Shown piece by piece: positions 45,053 to 54,608 of a DNA stretch of 64,000 bases. The translations under genes and the position numbers were made by a program. The stretch comes from CALKWS01 sp051020515 (GTDB taxonomy: Bacteria; Actinomycetota; Actinomycetes; Actinomycetales; Beutenbergiaceae). Under the pieces are notes generated by a model. The model had not been told where the DNA came from, searched no databases, and saw only the letters and a list, made by a program, of their open reading frames with translations. Position 1 is the first letter of the stretch; each line of letters opens with the position of its first letter. The stretch spans positions 3,348,001 through 3,412,000 of the forward strand of contig NZ_CP194857.1 in NCBI RefSeq assembly GCF_051020515.1, given 5' to 3'.

Positions 45053-45523
45053 ATGTCCCGCCAGGACGATCCGTACCGGCCCTTCCGGCCCCGCGCCACG
45101 CGCGTGATCATCCCCATCCTGTTGGTGGCCTGCATCGCCGGATCCGCAGCAATCATCGTGCGTCTGGTGCAGTTCTCCAGTGACTACTCCGCCCAGATCC
45201 TCTCGGTCGTCCTGGTGCTGGCCCTGGTGGTGAGTTTCCTGCTCCGGGTGCTGGCGATCCGCGCCGTCCCCGACACCGAGGGGCTGCGGGTGTACAACAT
45301 CGTGCTGCGCCACCACCTGCCCTGGCAGCGGATCGTCTCGGTGCACTTCGGGGACCGGTCCTGGGTCCAACTGGACATCGCTGACGGCACCACGTTGTCG
45401 GTGATGGCGGTCCAGCGCGCCGATGGGACCTACGCCCGCCAGGAGGCCGCCCGGTTATCGGCCCTGGTCACCGCCGCTGAGGGTGTGGGCGAGGACCCCG
45501 GCCACCGCCGCGGTCAGGAATGA
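45053..45523 (+). CDS. PH-domain membrane protein downstream of hisG
   Basis: 156 residues. Two membrane helices (about residues 18-39, IIPILLVACIAGSAAIIV; and 47-68, ILSVVLVLALVVSFLL) are followed by a bacterial PH-like domain (GLRVYNIVLRHHLPWQRIVSVHFGDRSW). Proteins of this type often follow hisG in actinobacteria; function unknown. Its 3' end overlaps the convergent DUF3866 gene by 69 bases. The ATG follows AGGAGG at a wide 12-base spacing. Confidence 0.75.
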   Translation: MSRQDDPYRPFRPRATRVIIPILLVACIAGSAAIIVRLVQFSSDYSAQILSVVLVLALVVSFLLRVLAIRAVPDTEGLRVYNIVLRHHLPWQRIVSVHFGDRSWVQLDIADGTTLSVMAVQRADGTYARQEAARLSALVTAAEGVGEDPGHRRGQE

Positions 45524-46567
45524 GGCCGGGTCCTGGTCCAACCCACGTCCCATGGTGGACAGCGGTACCGGGCTCTGCGCCAGCGCCTCGGTGAGCCCGT
45601 CGGTGCCGACCGAACACAGGCGGTGCCCCGCCGCGGTCAGCGCACCGGACTGCTCCTGGATTCGATCGGCCACCTCGGCCAACGCGGCCGGCAGTACCGG
45701 AACCGGGATGTCCACCGGACGCAGGGCCACCTTGGTCAGCGCGGTCAGGGAGTGGTGCGAGATGCCGTAGTGACGGGTGCGCCGGTCGGCGCCGGAGACC
45801 CGCAATACCGCCACCGGGGCACCACCGAGAGCCGCGGCGGCGTTCAGGGCCTCGCCCACGGCCACGCCGGAGAAGCCCCAGGCGGTCCCGGTACCCACGT
45901 TCCCGGGACCCTGGGCCACGACCACCAGATCTGCGCCCAGCACGTGCCGGGCCACCAGGAGGCCGGTGTGGACGTTCACCGCTTCGTGGTCTCCGCCGAA
46001 GGCCTGCCCCACCGAGATGGTCCCGATCAGCCAGTCTGCCTCGCGCAAACCTGCCACGGCGCGGGAGAACCACACCGGCAGCGCGGCGTCGTCGGTCATC
46101 AGATAGGCGACCCTGGGCCTGGCTGCACCGGCCTGTCCGGCCGCCCACCGGGCGCCGGCCAGCACCGCCGGGAGCGCCGAGTGCAGGTCCGCCACCACCA
46201 CCGGCAGACCGTCCAGGTCAGCCGCGTCGGCCAATTGGGAATGGAACGGGGACTCCTGCTCATCGGCCGCCAGCACCATGGTCTGCAGCGGGGTGTAGCG
46301 GGACTTGATGATGTGGCCGGGTCCGGGCGGTGGATCCGGGGGCAACCGATCCGGGAGCGCCACCACGAAGGCGTATCCGCCGGTACCCAGGCCGCGGGCC
46401 AGGGCGGTGGTGTTCAGCAGCACCCGGTCGCCCGGGCGCGGATGTCCCACCAGATCGGGATAGGCGAGGGCGCGCATCGTCTCATCGCCCACGCTCACCT
46501 GCACCTCGATCGACCCGGTCCAGGCCCGACCGAGTTCGGTCACCACACCCTCGCGCCACGTGATCAC
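45455..46567 (-). CDS. DUF3866-family protein
   Basis: 370 residues, uninterrupted, with the DUF3866 features ITWREGVVTELGRAWTGSIEVQV at the start, GHIIKSRYTPLQTMVLAADEQ, and VVVAQGPGNVGTGTAWGFSGVAVGEALNA in the second half. The function is unknown. In many actinobacteria this gene sits close to the Pup-proteasome genes; here its only neighbours are the hisG-side PH protein and pafB. It is divergent from pafB. Confidence 0.85.
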   Translation of the reverse strand: MITWREGVVTELGRAWTGSIEVQVSVGDETMRALAYPDLVGHPRPGDRVLLNTTALARGLGTGGYAFVVALPDRLPPDPPPGPGHIIKSRYTPLQTMVLAADEQESPFHSQLADAADLDGLPVVVADLHSALPAVLAGARWAAGQAGAARPRVAYLMTDDAALPVWFSRAVAGLREADWLIGTISVGQAFGGDHEAVNVHTGLLVARHVLGADLVVVAQGPGNVGTGTAWGFSGVAVGEALNAAAALGGAPVAVLRVSGADRRTRHYGISHHSLTALTKVALRPVDIPVPVLPAALAEVADRIQEQSGALTAAGHRLCSVGTDGLTEALAQSPVPLSTMGRGLDQDPASFLTAAVAGVLAHTLSGGDQGR

Positions 46568-46680
46568 CTGGGCAACCTACCCGCTTCCTGGCGCTCCCGG
46601 GCTGCGATGACCGGCGGAGCGGCGCCTCACGGCCCCGGTCTCGAGCCAGGGCTGCGGTGCTCCACCGGGAGGTTCGGCAT

Positions 46681-46686
46681 TAGCCT
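46681..46686 (+). promoter_or_regulatory. Putative -10 box of pafB, leaderless
   Basis: TAGCCT stands six bases before the pafB ATG in the 125-base divergent gap to DUF3866. No -35 of quality is visible, and no Shine-Dalgarno precedes the ATG. Confidence 0.45.
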
Positions 46687-46692
46687 GGGGGT

Positions 46693-47671
46693 ATGAGTGC
46701 ACGCCTGGACGCCGCCGAACGGCTGCTGGCGCTGGTGATTGCGCTGTCCCACACCACCCACCGGATGACGAAGGGGCAGATCCGTGCGGGCGTGGCCGGG
46801 TACGCCGATGCCCGCTCGGATGAGTCGTTCGAGCGCATGTTCGAGCGGGACAAGGACACCCTGCGCAGCCTGGGCGTGCCCCTGGTCACGCTGACGGACC
46901 CGACCCACGAGGATGATGTCGGCTATCGCATCGACACCACCGCCTACGCACTGCCGGCGGTCGACTTCACCCCGGCGGAAGTGGGGGTGCTCTCGCTCGC
47001 GGCCCGGGTGTGGCAGGACTCGCGACTATCGGCCCAGGCCCAGCGCGGCCTGACGAAACTGCGGGCCACCAGCGCCAGCGCCCAGGCACTGGAGCCCGCC
47101 CTGGCGCTCCGGGTACGGGGCCCCGATGCTGCCTTCGACGAACTTCTGGAGGCGATCATGGCCCGCCAGGCCGTGCAGTTCGACTACCGGGCGGCCAACA
47201 CCGGGACCGTGGCCCGGCGCACCGTGGAGCCGTGGCGACTGTTCGCCAAGGACCGGGGTTGGTACCTGGTCGGATTCGACCGGGACCGGGACGCCCAGCG
47301 CCGTTTCCGGCTCTCCCGTATTGCCGGGGCGCGTGCACCGGGAAGGGCCGGCCGGTGTCGTCGTCATCCCCGGCCCGGAGGCTGGTGGGGACCAGACCCC
47401 GCGCACCCGGGTCCGGGTGGCGGTACTGCCCGAGCGAGCCGCGGCGCTGCGGGTCAGGGCCACCGCCCCCGCGCAGCCGGACCCGGAGGGGAGTCGTGAG
47501 GTGCTGGAGGTCGAGGCTGCCGACCCCGAACTGATCGCGGAGGAGCTCGCCGGGTACGGCGAGGCCGTGGTGGTGCTGGATCCGCCGCAGGTGCGCGAGG
47601 CGGTGTTGCGACGGCTCCGGGCGATCGCGCACGTCCACCCCGGCCAGGACGGAGGACCCCGTGCGGGCTGA
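46693..47671 (+). CDS. pafB: WYL-domain transcriptional regulator PafB (one frame break)
   Basis: PafB and PafC together activate the LexA-independent DNA-damage response of actinobacteria. A winged-helix N-terminus (AERLLALVIALSHTTHRMTKGQI) is followed by a WYL domain (AVQFDYRAANTGTVARRTVEPWRLFAKDRGWYLVGFD). The frame changes near 47326-47329, in a run of four G after LSRIAG; removing one G gives IAGRVHREGPAGVVVIPG and about 325 residues. It overlaps pafC by 11 bases. Confidence 0.88.
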
Positions 47672-48658
47672 GAACTCCGCGGATCGGGTGGTGCGCCTGC
47701 TGGCTCTGGTGAGCTATCTGGACGATCACCCCGGGGTGAGGGTGGCCCAGGTCGCCGAGCACTTCGGCGTCAGCGAGGCCCAGGTGCTCAAGGATGTGGA
47801 CACGTTGTGGGTCTCCGGTACTCCGGGGTATCAGCACAACGACCTGATCGACTTCGCCGCCGATGATCATGAGCGCAACATCCTCACCCTGATCGAGCCC
47901 CAGGGGATGGAGACCCCGTTGCGACTCGGTGCCGTCGAGGCGGTTTCGCTGCTGGTGGCGTTGCGCTCCCTGGCCGAGACCGCGGGGGCGGGGGAGCAGG
48001 AGGTGGTCGCCTCGGCGCTTGAGAAGCTCACCGCCGCTGCCGGGAGCGCCGCGCACGCGGCCAGGTCTATCGATGTAGGCACGGGTCGGTCCGGAACCGA
48101 CGGGATCGATGATCGGCTGGACCAGGTGCGTACCGCGATCGAACAGGGCCGCCAGCTTCACCTGCGATATGTCTCGGCTGCCGACGTGGTCTCGCATCGC
48201 ACGGTGGACCCCTTGCGCTTGCTGACCGACTCCCAGCGCTACTTCCTGCACGCGTGGTGCCACCGCGCACAGGACCTGCGCCAGTTCCGGGTGGACCGCA
48301 TCCTGGACCTGGAGGTCCTGGAGGTATCGGCTCGGCTGCCGACCACTCCGACCTGCACACCGCCGACACACCCGATCCGGAACTGGCCAGCGCGCGCTGG
48401 CGGGTCCGCCTGGAACTGGCGTCCCGGGCCCGGTGGGTAACCGAACAGTTCGAGGTGGCCGGGGTGACCGAACTCGGCGAGGGCCGCTTCGCCGTACAGA
48501 TCGATGTGGTGGACCCGTCCTGGTTGCGCAACCTGGTAGTTTCCCTCGGCCCCGACGTCTTGGCGGTGAGCCCGCCCGAGGTCGCCGCGGAACTGTCCGA
48601 CTTCGCTCGCCAGGCGCTCAGAGCCTACGACGAGGACGCGGCAGCCACCGGTCAGTAG
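47661..48658 (+). CDS. pafC: WYL-domain transcriptional regulator PafC (one frame break)
   Basis: Partner of PafB. N-terminal helix-turn-helix (VVRLLALVSYLDDHPGVRVAQVAEHFGVSEAQVLKDVDTLW) and WYL domain (QGRQLHLRYVSAADVVSHRTVDPLRLLTDSQRYFLHAW, read in parts). The frame changes near 48326, just after ILDLEVLE; one added base restores HSDLHTADTPDPELASARWRV and a total near 332 residues. GTG start within the pafB end. Confidence 0.88.
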
Positions 48659-48701
48659 CGGGGGGACCCGCGCGAGGCCGGGGGCGCCTAGACTGTGGGG
48701 T

Positions 48702-49031
48702 ATGTGGTTCGCGATCTGGACGCTGCTCATCCTGGGCGCGCTGGCCTTCCTCGCCTACCTGGGATGGCGGTTGTGGCGGGGCTCGATCCAGCCGCTACTG
48801 GTCGAGTTCGGCCGGGCCGCAGAGGTCACCGGTCGCCTGGCGGAGCAGGTGGCGCAGTTGCAGCAGGCCCACCCGGACCCGGTGTTCACCCCGGACGTGT
48901 TCGCCGATGCCGCCCAGCGCGAGGGATTCGCGCGGCTGCGTCATGAGGTCAGGCAGATCCGGCGAGATCGCAAGGCCGAGCGCAGAGCCCGCACCTACGC
49001 CCGATGGCGGGAACTGGGTCAGCCGTTCTGA
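48702..49031 (+). CDS. Small single-pass membrane protein
   Basis: 109 residues with an N-terminal helix (WFAIWTLLILGALAFLAYLGWRLW) and a charged, probably coiled C-terminal part (RHEVRQIRRDRKAERRARTYARWREL). No family recognised. A TAGACT hexamer (48689-48694) is seven bases before the ATG, suggesting a leaderless transcript. It lies between pafC and tatA. Confidence 0.65.
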   Translation: MWFAIWTLLILGALAFLAYLGWRLWRGSIQPLLVEFGRAAEVTGRLAEQVAQLQQAHPDPVFTPDVFADAAQREGFARLRHEVRQIRRDRKAERRARTYARWRELGQPF

Positions 49032-49179
49032 GGCCGGCGTTGCCGGTGCGGTCCGGGTAGGGGCGGATCCGGGGTGTTCACGACGTGTTCGTTCAGCGAA
49101 CCTGACGGCACCGGTCAACGGGGGATACACTCGGCAGGTAGACTGGGTGGAAATGCGCCTCGTCGTGGAGGGATCTTTT

Positions 49180-49449
49180 ATGTTGCGCAATCCGGCCTTC
49201 TGGGTCGTCCTGTTCCTGGTCATCGTGCTGCTCTTCGGGGCGAACAAGCTCCCAGCCCTGGCCGGCAGCGTGGGCAAGTCGCTGAAGATCTTCAAGAAGG
49301 AGGTCAACGAACTCCAGGAAGATGGTGAGGCCAAGTCCGAGCAAGACTCCGGTACCGCCACCATCTCCTACGACCAGCCCACGGCGAGCACGCACCAGCC
49401 ACCGCAGGCGACCCGGCACACCGGTTCACCCGCTGAGCCTCCGAAGTAG
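49180..49449 (+). CDS. tatA: Sec-independent translocase subunit TatA
   Basis: 89 residues. The N-terminal membrane helix LRNPAFWVVLFLVIVLLFG leads to the hinge FGANKLPALAGSVGKSLKIFKKEVNEL amphipathic helix, the TatA hallmark, then a Ser/Thr/Pro-rich tail. The ATG follows GGAGGGATC. TAGACT at 49139-49144 is a possible -10. With tatC two bases downstream it forms the pore of the twin-arginine pathway. No tatB is next to them. Confidence 0.93.
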   Translation: MLRNPAFWVVLFLVIVLLFGANKLPALAGSVGKSLKIFKKEVNELQEDGEAKSEQDSGTATISYDQPTASTHQPPQATRHTGSPAEPPK

Positions 49450-49451
49450 GA

Positions 49452-50444
49452 GTGCCGCAGCGCAACACCCGGCGCCGCGACCCTGAGGGACGGATGTCCC
49501 TGTCCGCCCACCTGAGGGAGTTGCGGCGGCGGTTCATTCTGGGTGCAGTGGGCGTCCTCGTCGGCGCCATCGCGGGCTGGTTCCTGTCCGATCAGGTGCT
49601 GGTAATCATGCAGGAGCCGATCGAGCGGCTCCAGGCCGAGGGCCTGAGCGCGCAACTGAACTTCCAGGACGTCACCTCCGCACTGGATGTGAAGGTGCGG
49701 GTCTCCTTGACGCTTGGCCTGATCCTGTCCAGCCCGTGGTGGATGTACCAGGTCTGGGCCTTCATCAACCCGGGCCTGACCACCAAGGAGAAGCGCTACA
49801 CGGTCGGCTTCGTGGGCGCCGGTGTCCCGCTGTTCGTCGGCGGGGTGGCGATGGCGTGGATCGCCCTACCCAACACGGTCCGGCTGCTCACCCAGTTCAC
49901 CCCTTCGGGCGATACCGCCTCGAACTTCATCAACGCCACCGTCTACCTGAAGTTCGTCATGCAGTTCGTGCTGATCTTCGGGTTCGCCTTCCTGCTGCCG
50001 CTGATCATGGTGGCACTGACGTTCCTCGGTGTGGTGCGTGGCGTCACGTGGCTGCGGGGGTGGCGCTGGGCAGTCATCCTGATCTTCGTCATCGCCGCAC
50101 TGGCCACCCCCACGGCTGACCCGGTCACCTTCATCCTGATGGCTATCCCGGTGATCATCCTGTACTTCATCGCGGTGGGCGTGTGCGTGCTGCGCGACCG
50201 CAGCAGGGACAAGAAGGCCGCCGCGGACGACGACGACTCAGCGGCCGAGGGGCCGGGGGACGAGGGACCAGCACAAGGCGGAACAGGCGACGACGACGGC
50301 GCACCAGGCGGCGGCGGCACCGTGGGTGAGGGGTCGGTCGAACCGGCCGGCCAGATCGCCGGGGGCGGTGCAGCAGAGACCGCCCCGGACGACCCGGTTG
50401 AGGAACTTCCGCGCGGGACCGGCTCGGGCACCGCCCCGGCGTGA
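49452..50444 (+). CDS. tatC: Sec-independent translocase subunit TatC, with acidic tail
   Basis: 330 residues. RMSLSAHLRELRRRFI at the N-terminus is the Tat signal-peptide recognition motif, followed by six membrane helices (e.g. VSLTLGLILSSPWWMYQVWAFINPGLTTKEKR, LATPTADPVTFILMAIPV). After about residue 255 comes an unusual tail of some 75 residues rich in Asp, Glu, Gly and Pro (AAADDDDSAAEGPGDEG). GTG start two bases after tatA. Confidence 0.93.
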   Translation: MPQRNTRRRDPEGRMSLSAHLRELRRRFILGAVGVLVGAIAGWFLSDQVLVIMQEPIERLQAEGLSAQLNFQDVTSALDVKVRVSLTLGLILSSPWWMYQVWAFINPGLTTKEKRYTVGFVGAGVPLFVGGVAMAWIALPNTVRLLTQFTPSGDTASNFINATVYLKFVMQFVLIFGFAFLLPLIMVALTFLGVVRGVTWLRGWRWAVILIFVIAALATPTADPVTFILMAIPVIILYFIAVGVCVLRDRSRDKKAAADDDDSAAEGPGDEGPAQGGTGDDDGAPGGGGTVGEGSVEPAGQIAGGGAAETAPDDPVEELPRGTGSGTAPA

Positions 50445-50490
50445 GCCGTCCCCAGCCCAGTGGGCCCGTTCCCGGCTGCAGGGCACCCGT

Positions 50491-51444
50491 GTGACCACCG
50501 TCGGTGTGGTCATCAACCCGACCGCCGGGAACGGGCGAGCGCAGGGACGGGGCCTTGAGGTGATGGCGGCGCTGCGCGCCAACGGCGTCCGCACGGTGGA
50601 CCTGAGCGGACAGGACGCCGAGCACGCCCTGGCCCTGGCCCGCGCCGCCCTGGACACCCTCGACGCACTGGTGGTGGTCGGTGGTGATGGGATGGCGCAC
50701 CTGGGCGTGAACGCGATCGCCGGCACCGGTGTCGCGCTCGGACTGGTGCCGGCCGGTTCGGGCAACGACCTGGCCCGCGCGCTGGGCGTCCCGGTCGGTG
50801 ACGTACCCGGCGCAGTGCGGATGATCCTGCAGGCCGTGGCCGAGGGGCCCCGGTACATCGACGCGATCGCGACCAACTCCACCGTCGCTCCGGCCCGGGT
50901 TCCGCGCTGGACGGCCTGTGTGCTCTCCGCGGGCCTGGATGCGGCCGTGAACGCCCGGGCGAACACCTACCGCTGGCCCGGTGGTGCGGCGCGGTACCTG
51001 CGCGGAGTGGTGGCGGAACTGGCGACCTTCACGCCGTACCACTACCGGATCACCATCGATGGACAGGTGCGCACCCAGTCCGCCACCTTGGTGGCACTGG
51101 CCAACGGGCCCACCTTCGGTGGCGGCCTGAAGATCGCCCCGAACGCCGAGTTCGACGACGGCTTGATGGAGGTGGTCATCGCCGACGCGCTGAACCGGCG
51201 CCAGATCCTTCGGATCTTCCCGCGGCTGTACAACGGTACGCACCTGTCTCACCCGGCCGTACACGTGATGCGGGCGCGGGAGGTGACCCTCGAGCCCGGG
51301 GGAGAGGTCCCCCCGCCACGAGCATTCGGCGACGGAGAGGACCTGTTCGCATTGCCGCTGACGGCGAAGGTGCTGCCTCGGGCGGTTCCGTTGCTGGCAC
51401 CCAGCCCGGAATCGTCGCCACGGCGCCCGGCACACCGGCGTTGA
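50491..51444 (+). CDS. Diacylglycerol kinase-family lipid kinase
   Basis: 317 residues of the DagK/LCB5 family. ATP loop VVVGGDGMAHLGVNAI and LVPAGSGNDLARALGVP are intact; GGDGM rather than GGDGT is also seen in mycobacterial DagK. C-terminal beta-sandwich with FGGGLKIAPNAEFDDGLMEVVI. The GTG giving VTTVGVVINPTAGNGRAQG is chosen by the family start; the frame is open further upstream into tatC. Probably recycles diacylglycerol or phosphorylates a related lipid. Confidence 0.87.
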   Translation: MTTVGVVINPTAGNGRAQGRGLEVMAALRANGVRTVDLSGQDAEHALALARAALDTLDALVVVGGDGMAHLGVNAIAGTGVALGLVPAGSGNDLARALGVPVGDVPGAVRMILQAVAEGPRYIDAIATNSTVAPARVPRWTACVLSAGLDAAVNARANTYRWPGGAARYLRGVVAELATFTPYHYRITIDGQVRTQSATLVALANGPTFGGGLKIAPNAEFDDGLMEVVIADALNRRQILRIFPRLYNGTHLSHPAVHVMRAREVTLEPGGEVPPPRAFGDGEDLFALPLTAKVLPRAVPLLAPSPESSPRRPAHRR

Positions 51445-51502
51445 AGCCGCTCGGGCGCTGCGGGCACGGCAGCGGGGTGCCACGGCACTTAGGGTGGTGA
51501 GT

Positions 51503-54283
51503 ATGGCCAGTCCTGCCGAACGATATGCCGCCGCACGGGCGAGGGCCCGGATCGAACGTAGCCAGTTCGGAACCTTCGAGGCTCGGATGGAGTTCGAACT
51601 GGATGACTTCCAGCGCGAGGCGTGCCTGGCGGTCCAGGACGGACACGGAGTCCTGGTGGCTGCCCCCACCGGGGCGGGCAAGACGGTGGTGGGGGAGTTC
51701 GCGGTCGACCTGGCACTGGCCACCGGTCGCAAGGCCTTCTACACCACCCCCATCAAAGCGCTGTCGAACCAGAAGTACCTGGATCTGGCCCGCGAGTACG
51801 GCACCGAACGGGTCGGACTTCTCACCGGGGACACCTCGATCAACTCCGAGGCACCGGTGGTGGTGATGACCACCGAGGTGCTGCGGAACATGCTCTACGG
51901 TTCCTCACCCACCCTGGCCGGCCTGGGGTTCGTGGTGATGGACGAGGTGCACTATCTCGCGGACAAGTTCCGCGGCCCGGTCTGGGAGGAGGTGATCCTG
52001 CACCTGGCCGGCGACGTGCAAGTGGTCTCGCTGTCCGCGACGGTCTCCAACGCCGAGGAGTTCGGCGAGTGGCTCACCGCTGTGCGGGGCGATACCGCCG
52101 TTATCGTGGCCGAGCGTCGTCCGGTCCCCTTGTGGCAGCACGTCATGGTCGGCTCACGCATGCACGACCTGTACGCCCACGACGTCGATCCCACGGACCC
52201 GGGGGTGGACCCGCCTATCAGCCCCGATCTGATCGAGGCGATCCGCACCGCCGAACGGCCTCGGGACAACCGTTCCCGCGGCCGCAACCGCCACTCGGGC
52301 CGTCGTCCCCGGGGCCCGGTGGTGCGCCCCGCGCCGCGCTCGGTGGTGGTGGAGCAACTGGACCGCGCCGGACTGCTGCCGGCCATCGTGTTCGTCTTCT
52401 CCCGGGCCGGCTGTGAGGGTGCGGTGGCCCAGCTCCAGGCCAGTGGGATCAGATTGACCACCGTGGCGGAGGAGAAGCGGATCGCGGCGATCATCGAGGA
52501 ACGCTGCGCCGACCTTCCTCCCGAGGACCTGCAGGTGTTGAACTTCTGGTCCTGGTCCCAGGCGCTGCGCAACGGGATCGCCGCGCACCACGCCGGCATG
52601 CTGCCGGTGTTCAAGGAGACCGTGGAGGCGCTGTTCACCGCCGGGTTGGTCAAGGTGGTGTTCGCGACCGAGACCCTGGCACTGGGGATCAATATGCCGG
52701 CCCGCAGCGTGGTGCTGGAACGGCTGACCAAGTGGGACGGGCAGACCCACGCCGAAGTCACTCCGGGGGAGTACACCCAGTTGACCGGCCGAGCGGGGCG
52801 ACGCGGTATCGACACCGAGGGACACGCCGTCGTCCTGTACTCATCCGGCTTGGACCCGGTGGCGCTGGCCGGCCTCGCCTCCCGGCGCACCTACCCGCTG
52901 CGCTCCAGTTTCCGGCCCACCTACAACATGGCCGTCAACCTGATCGCCCGCGCCGGCTACGCCCAGGCGCGGGAGGTCCTGGAGACCTCCTTCGCCCAGT
53001 TCCAGGCTGACCGCGGCGTGGTAGGCCTGGCCCGCCGGGCCCGTCGGCTCACCGAGGCGATGGACGGTTACGCCGAGTCCATGCGCTGCCACCTAGGGGA
53101 CTTCGCCGAGTACATGGACCTGCGTCGGTCGATCTCCGACCGCGAGTCCGAGTTGTCCCGGGCGCGTTCGCGCGCCCAGCGCCAGGCGGTCTCCAATCTA
53201 GCCGCCACACTGCGGCGCGGAGATGTGATCCAGGTGCCCTCCGGGCGCCGCTCCGGGCACGTGGTGGTGCTGGAGGCCCCCTCGGCTCCGGGCCTGGACG
53301 GACCGGTGGTGTCGGTGATCACCGCCGATGCACGACTGCGCAAGCTCTCCGGGGCGGACCTGCCCTACGGGACCACTGCGGTGACCCGGGTCCGCATCCC
53401 GAAGGGATTCAACCCGCGCAAGCCCGCGGAACGGCGGGATGTGAGCTCGGCGATGCGCACCGCACTGGGTGCACTGGCCCATGATGACCCGGCGACGATG
53501 AAGAAGGCCCGCGCCAAGGTTCCTTCCACCGCTGCCACCGATGACACCCTCGGATCGCTGAAGAAGCAGTTGCGTGCCCACCCCTGCCACGGGTGCTCGG
53601 ACCGGGAGGAACACGCCCGGTGGTTCGAACGCTGGCACAAACTGCGCCGCGAGCGCGAGGGTGTGATGAAGCGGATCGAGGGTCGCACCTCCTCCATCGC
53701 CCGCGACTTCGACCGCGTCTGTGACGTCCTGCTCTCGCTGGGCTATCTGCGGCACAAGGACGATGAGTGGAGCCTGACGGGTCAGGGGTCGTGGTTGCGC
53801 CGGCTGTACTCGGAGAAGGACCTGGTGCTGGCTGAGTGCCTGCGCTCGGGACTGTGGGACGGGCTGAACCCGGCGGAACTGGCTGCGGTGGTCTCGGGCG
53901 TGCTCTTCCAGTCCCGCTCGGATGAACCTGCCGTACCACCGATCCCGGGCCCACCCGACGGTGTGCTGGCGCTGGCTGCCACCGGTACCGCGCGCATCGC
54001 CCGGCAGATCGCCGCAGCCGAGGCGGATCGCGGCCTCAGCCCTACCGAGCCGGTGGACCTGGGCATGGTCCGGGCCATGTACCGGTGGGCCTCCGGCCGC
54101 GGCTTGGAGGATGTGCTGGAAGCCGACGAACTCGCTGCCGGTGACTTCGTGCGGTGGGCGAAGCAGGTCCTGGACGTGCTCGACCAGTTGACCCATGCTG
54201 CCCCGCAAGAGGATCTGAGGACCAACGCTCGCGAGGCGATCCGGACGGTTCGACGGGGCATCGTGGCCCACGGCACCTGGTGA
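51503..54283 (+). CDS. helY: DEAD/DEAH-box helicase of the HelY/Ski2-like family
   Basis: 926 residues, uninterrupted. Motif I LVAAPTGAGKTVVGEFA, motif II VVMDEVHYLADK, motif III LSATVSNAEE, and motif VI QLTGRAGRRGIDTEGHAV identify a DExH Ski2-like RNA helicase. The C-terminal half has the arch/DSHCT region (VRAMYRWASGRGLEDVL). A disordered Arg-rich insert (RDNRSRGRNRHSGRRPRG) lies near residue 260. tatC-helY proximity matches the mycobacterial order. The ATG is preceded by TAGGGT (51490-51495); a GTG nine bases upstream is possible. Confidence 0.9.
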   Translation: MASPAERYAAARARARIERSQFGTFEARMEFELDDFQREACLAVQDGHGVLVAAPTGAGKTVVGEFAVDLALATGRKAFYTTPIKALSNQKYLDLAREYGTERVGLLTGDTSINSEAPVVVMTTEVLRNMLYGSSPTLAGLGFVVMDEVHYLADKFRGPVWEEVILHLAGDVQVVSLSATVSNAEEFGEWLTAVRGDTAVIVAERRPVPLWQHVMVGSRMHDLYAHDVDPTDPGVDPPISPDLIEAIRTAERPRDNRSRGRNRHSGRRPRGPVVRPAPRSVVVEQLDRAGLLPAIVFVFSRAGCEGAVAQLQASGIRLTTVAEEKRIAAIIEERCADLPPEDLQVLNFWSWSQALRNGIAAHHAGMLPVFKETVEALFTAGLVKVVFATETLALGINMPARSVVLERLTKWDGQTHAEVTPGEYTQLTGRAGRRGIDTEGHAVVLYSSGLDPVALAGLASRRTYPLRSSFRPTYNMAVNLIARAGYAQAREVLETSFAQFQADRGVVGLARRARRLTEAMDGYAESMRCHLGDFAEYMDLRRSISDRESELSRARSRAQRQAVSNLAATLRRGDVIQVPSGRRSGHVVVLEAPSAPGLDGPVVSVITADARLRKLSGADLPYGTTAVTRVRIPKGFNPRKPAERRDVSSAMRTALGALAHDDPATMKKARAKVPSTAATDDTLGSLKKQLRAHPCHGCSDREEHARWFERWHKLRREREGVMKRIEGRTSSIARDFDRVCDVLLSLGYLRHKDDEWSLTGQGSWLRRLYSEKDLVLAECLRSGLWDGLNPAELAAVVSGVLFQSRSDEPAVPPIPGPPDGVLALAATGTARIARQIAAAEADRGLSPTEPVDLGMVRAMYRWASGRGLEDVLEADELAAGDFVRWAKQVLDVLDQLTHAAPQEDLRTNAREAIRTVRRGIVAHGTW

Positions 54284-54608
54284 CATCCCGCCCGCCCGGG
54301 GCACCGGGCCACGCCATCCGGCGACACGCCGACAGATCACGATTCCTGCGCCCGCCTGACCTGCGTGGACATTGTTGACCTGCACAAACACCAGGTTGGC
54401 GGAACCGGGCCGGGCAGGTATCTTCTCTCTCGTACTGCTGGGGAGCCATTGAGGCAGGCAGTGACCGACCAGGCCCGTACGTTCCATAGAAAACGTGAAC
54501 CCTCCTGCGGTTCCGGACCGAAGGATGTGCGGGCCGGTCGGTGCCCCTTCACCGGCGCGCTGCTGCCGGCCGTCCCCCCGGTGCGCACCGACGACGTATC
54601 CTCAGGTG
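54284..54608. other. 325-base stretch without a supported gene, upstream of lnt
   Basis: Between the helicase and lnt. Part of it (about 54355-54500) is less GC-rich than the rest of the window. A short inverted repeat ACCTG/CAGGT lies near 54376-54396 and TTGACC at 54373 could be a -35. Open frames on both strands exist but show no recognisable protein or ribosome-binding site. Confidence 0.4.

Noticed and set aside
49089..49103. GTTCG-N5-CGAAC repeat before tatA as a LexA box
   Set aside because: The half-sites are in the opposite order to the actinobacterial LexA consensus GAAC-N4-GTTC, so it is only a short inverted repeat.
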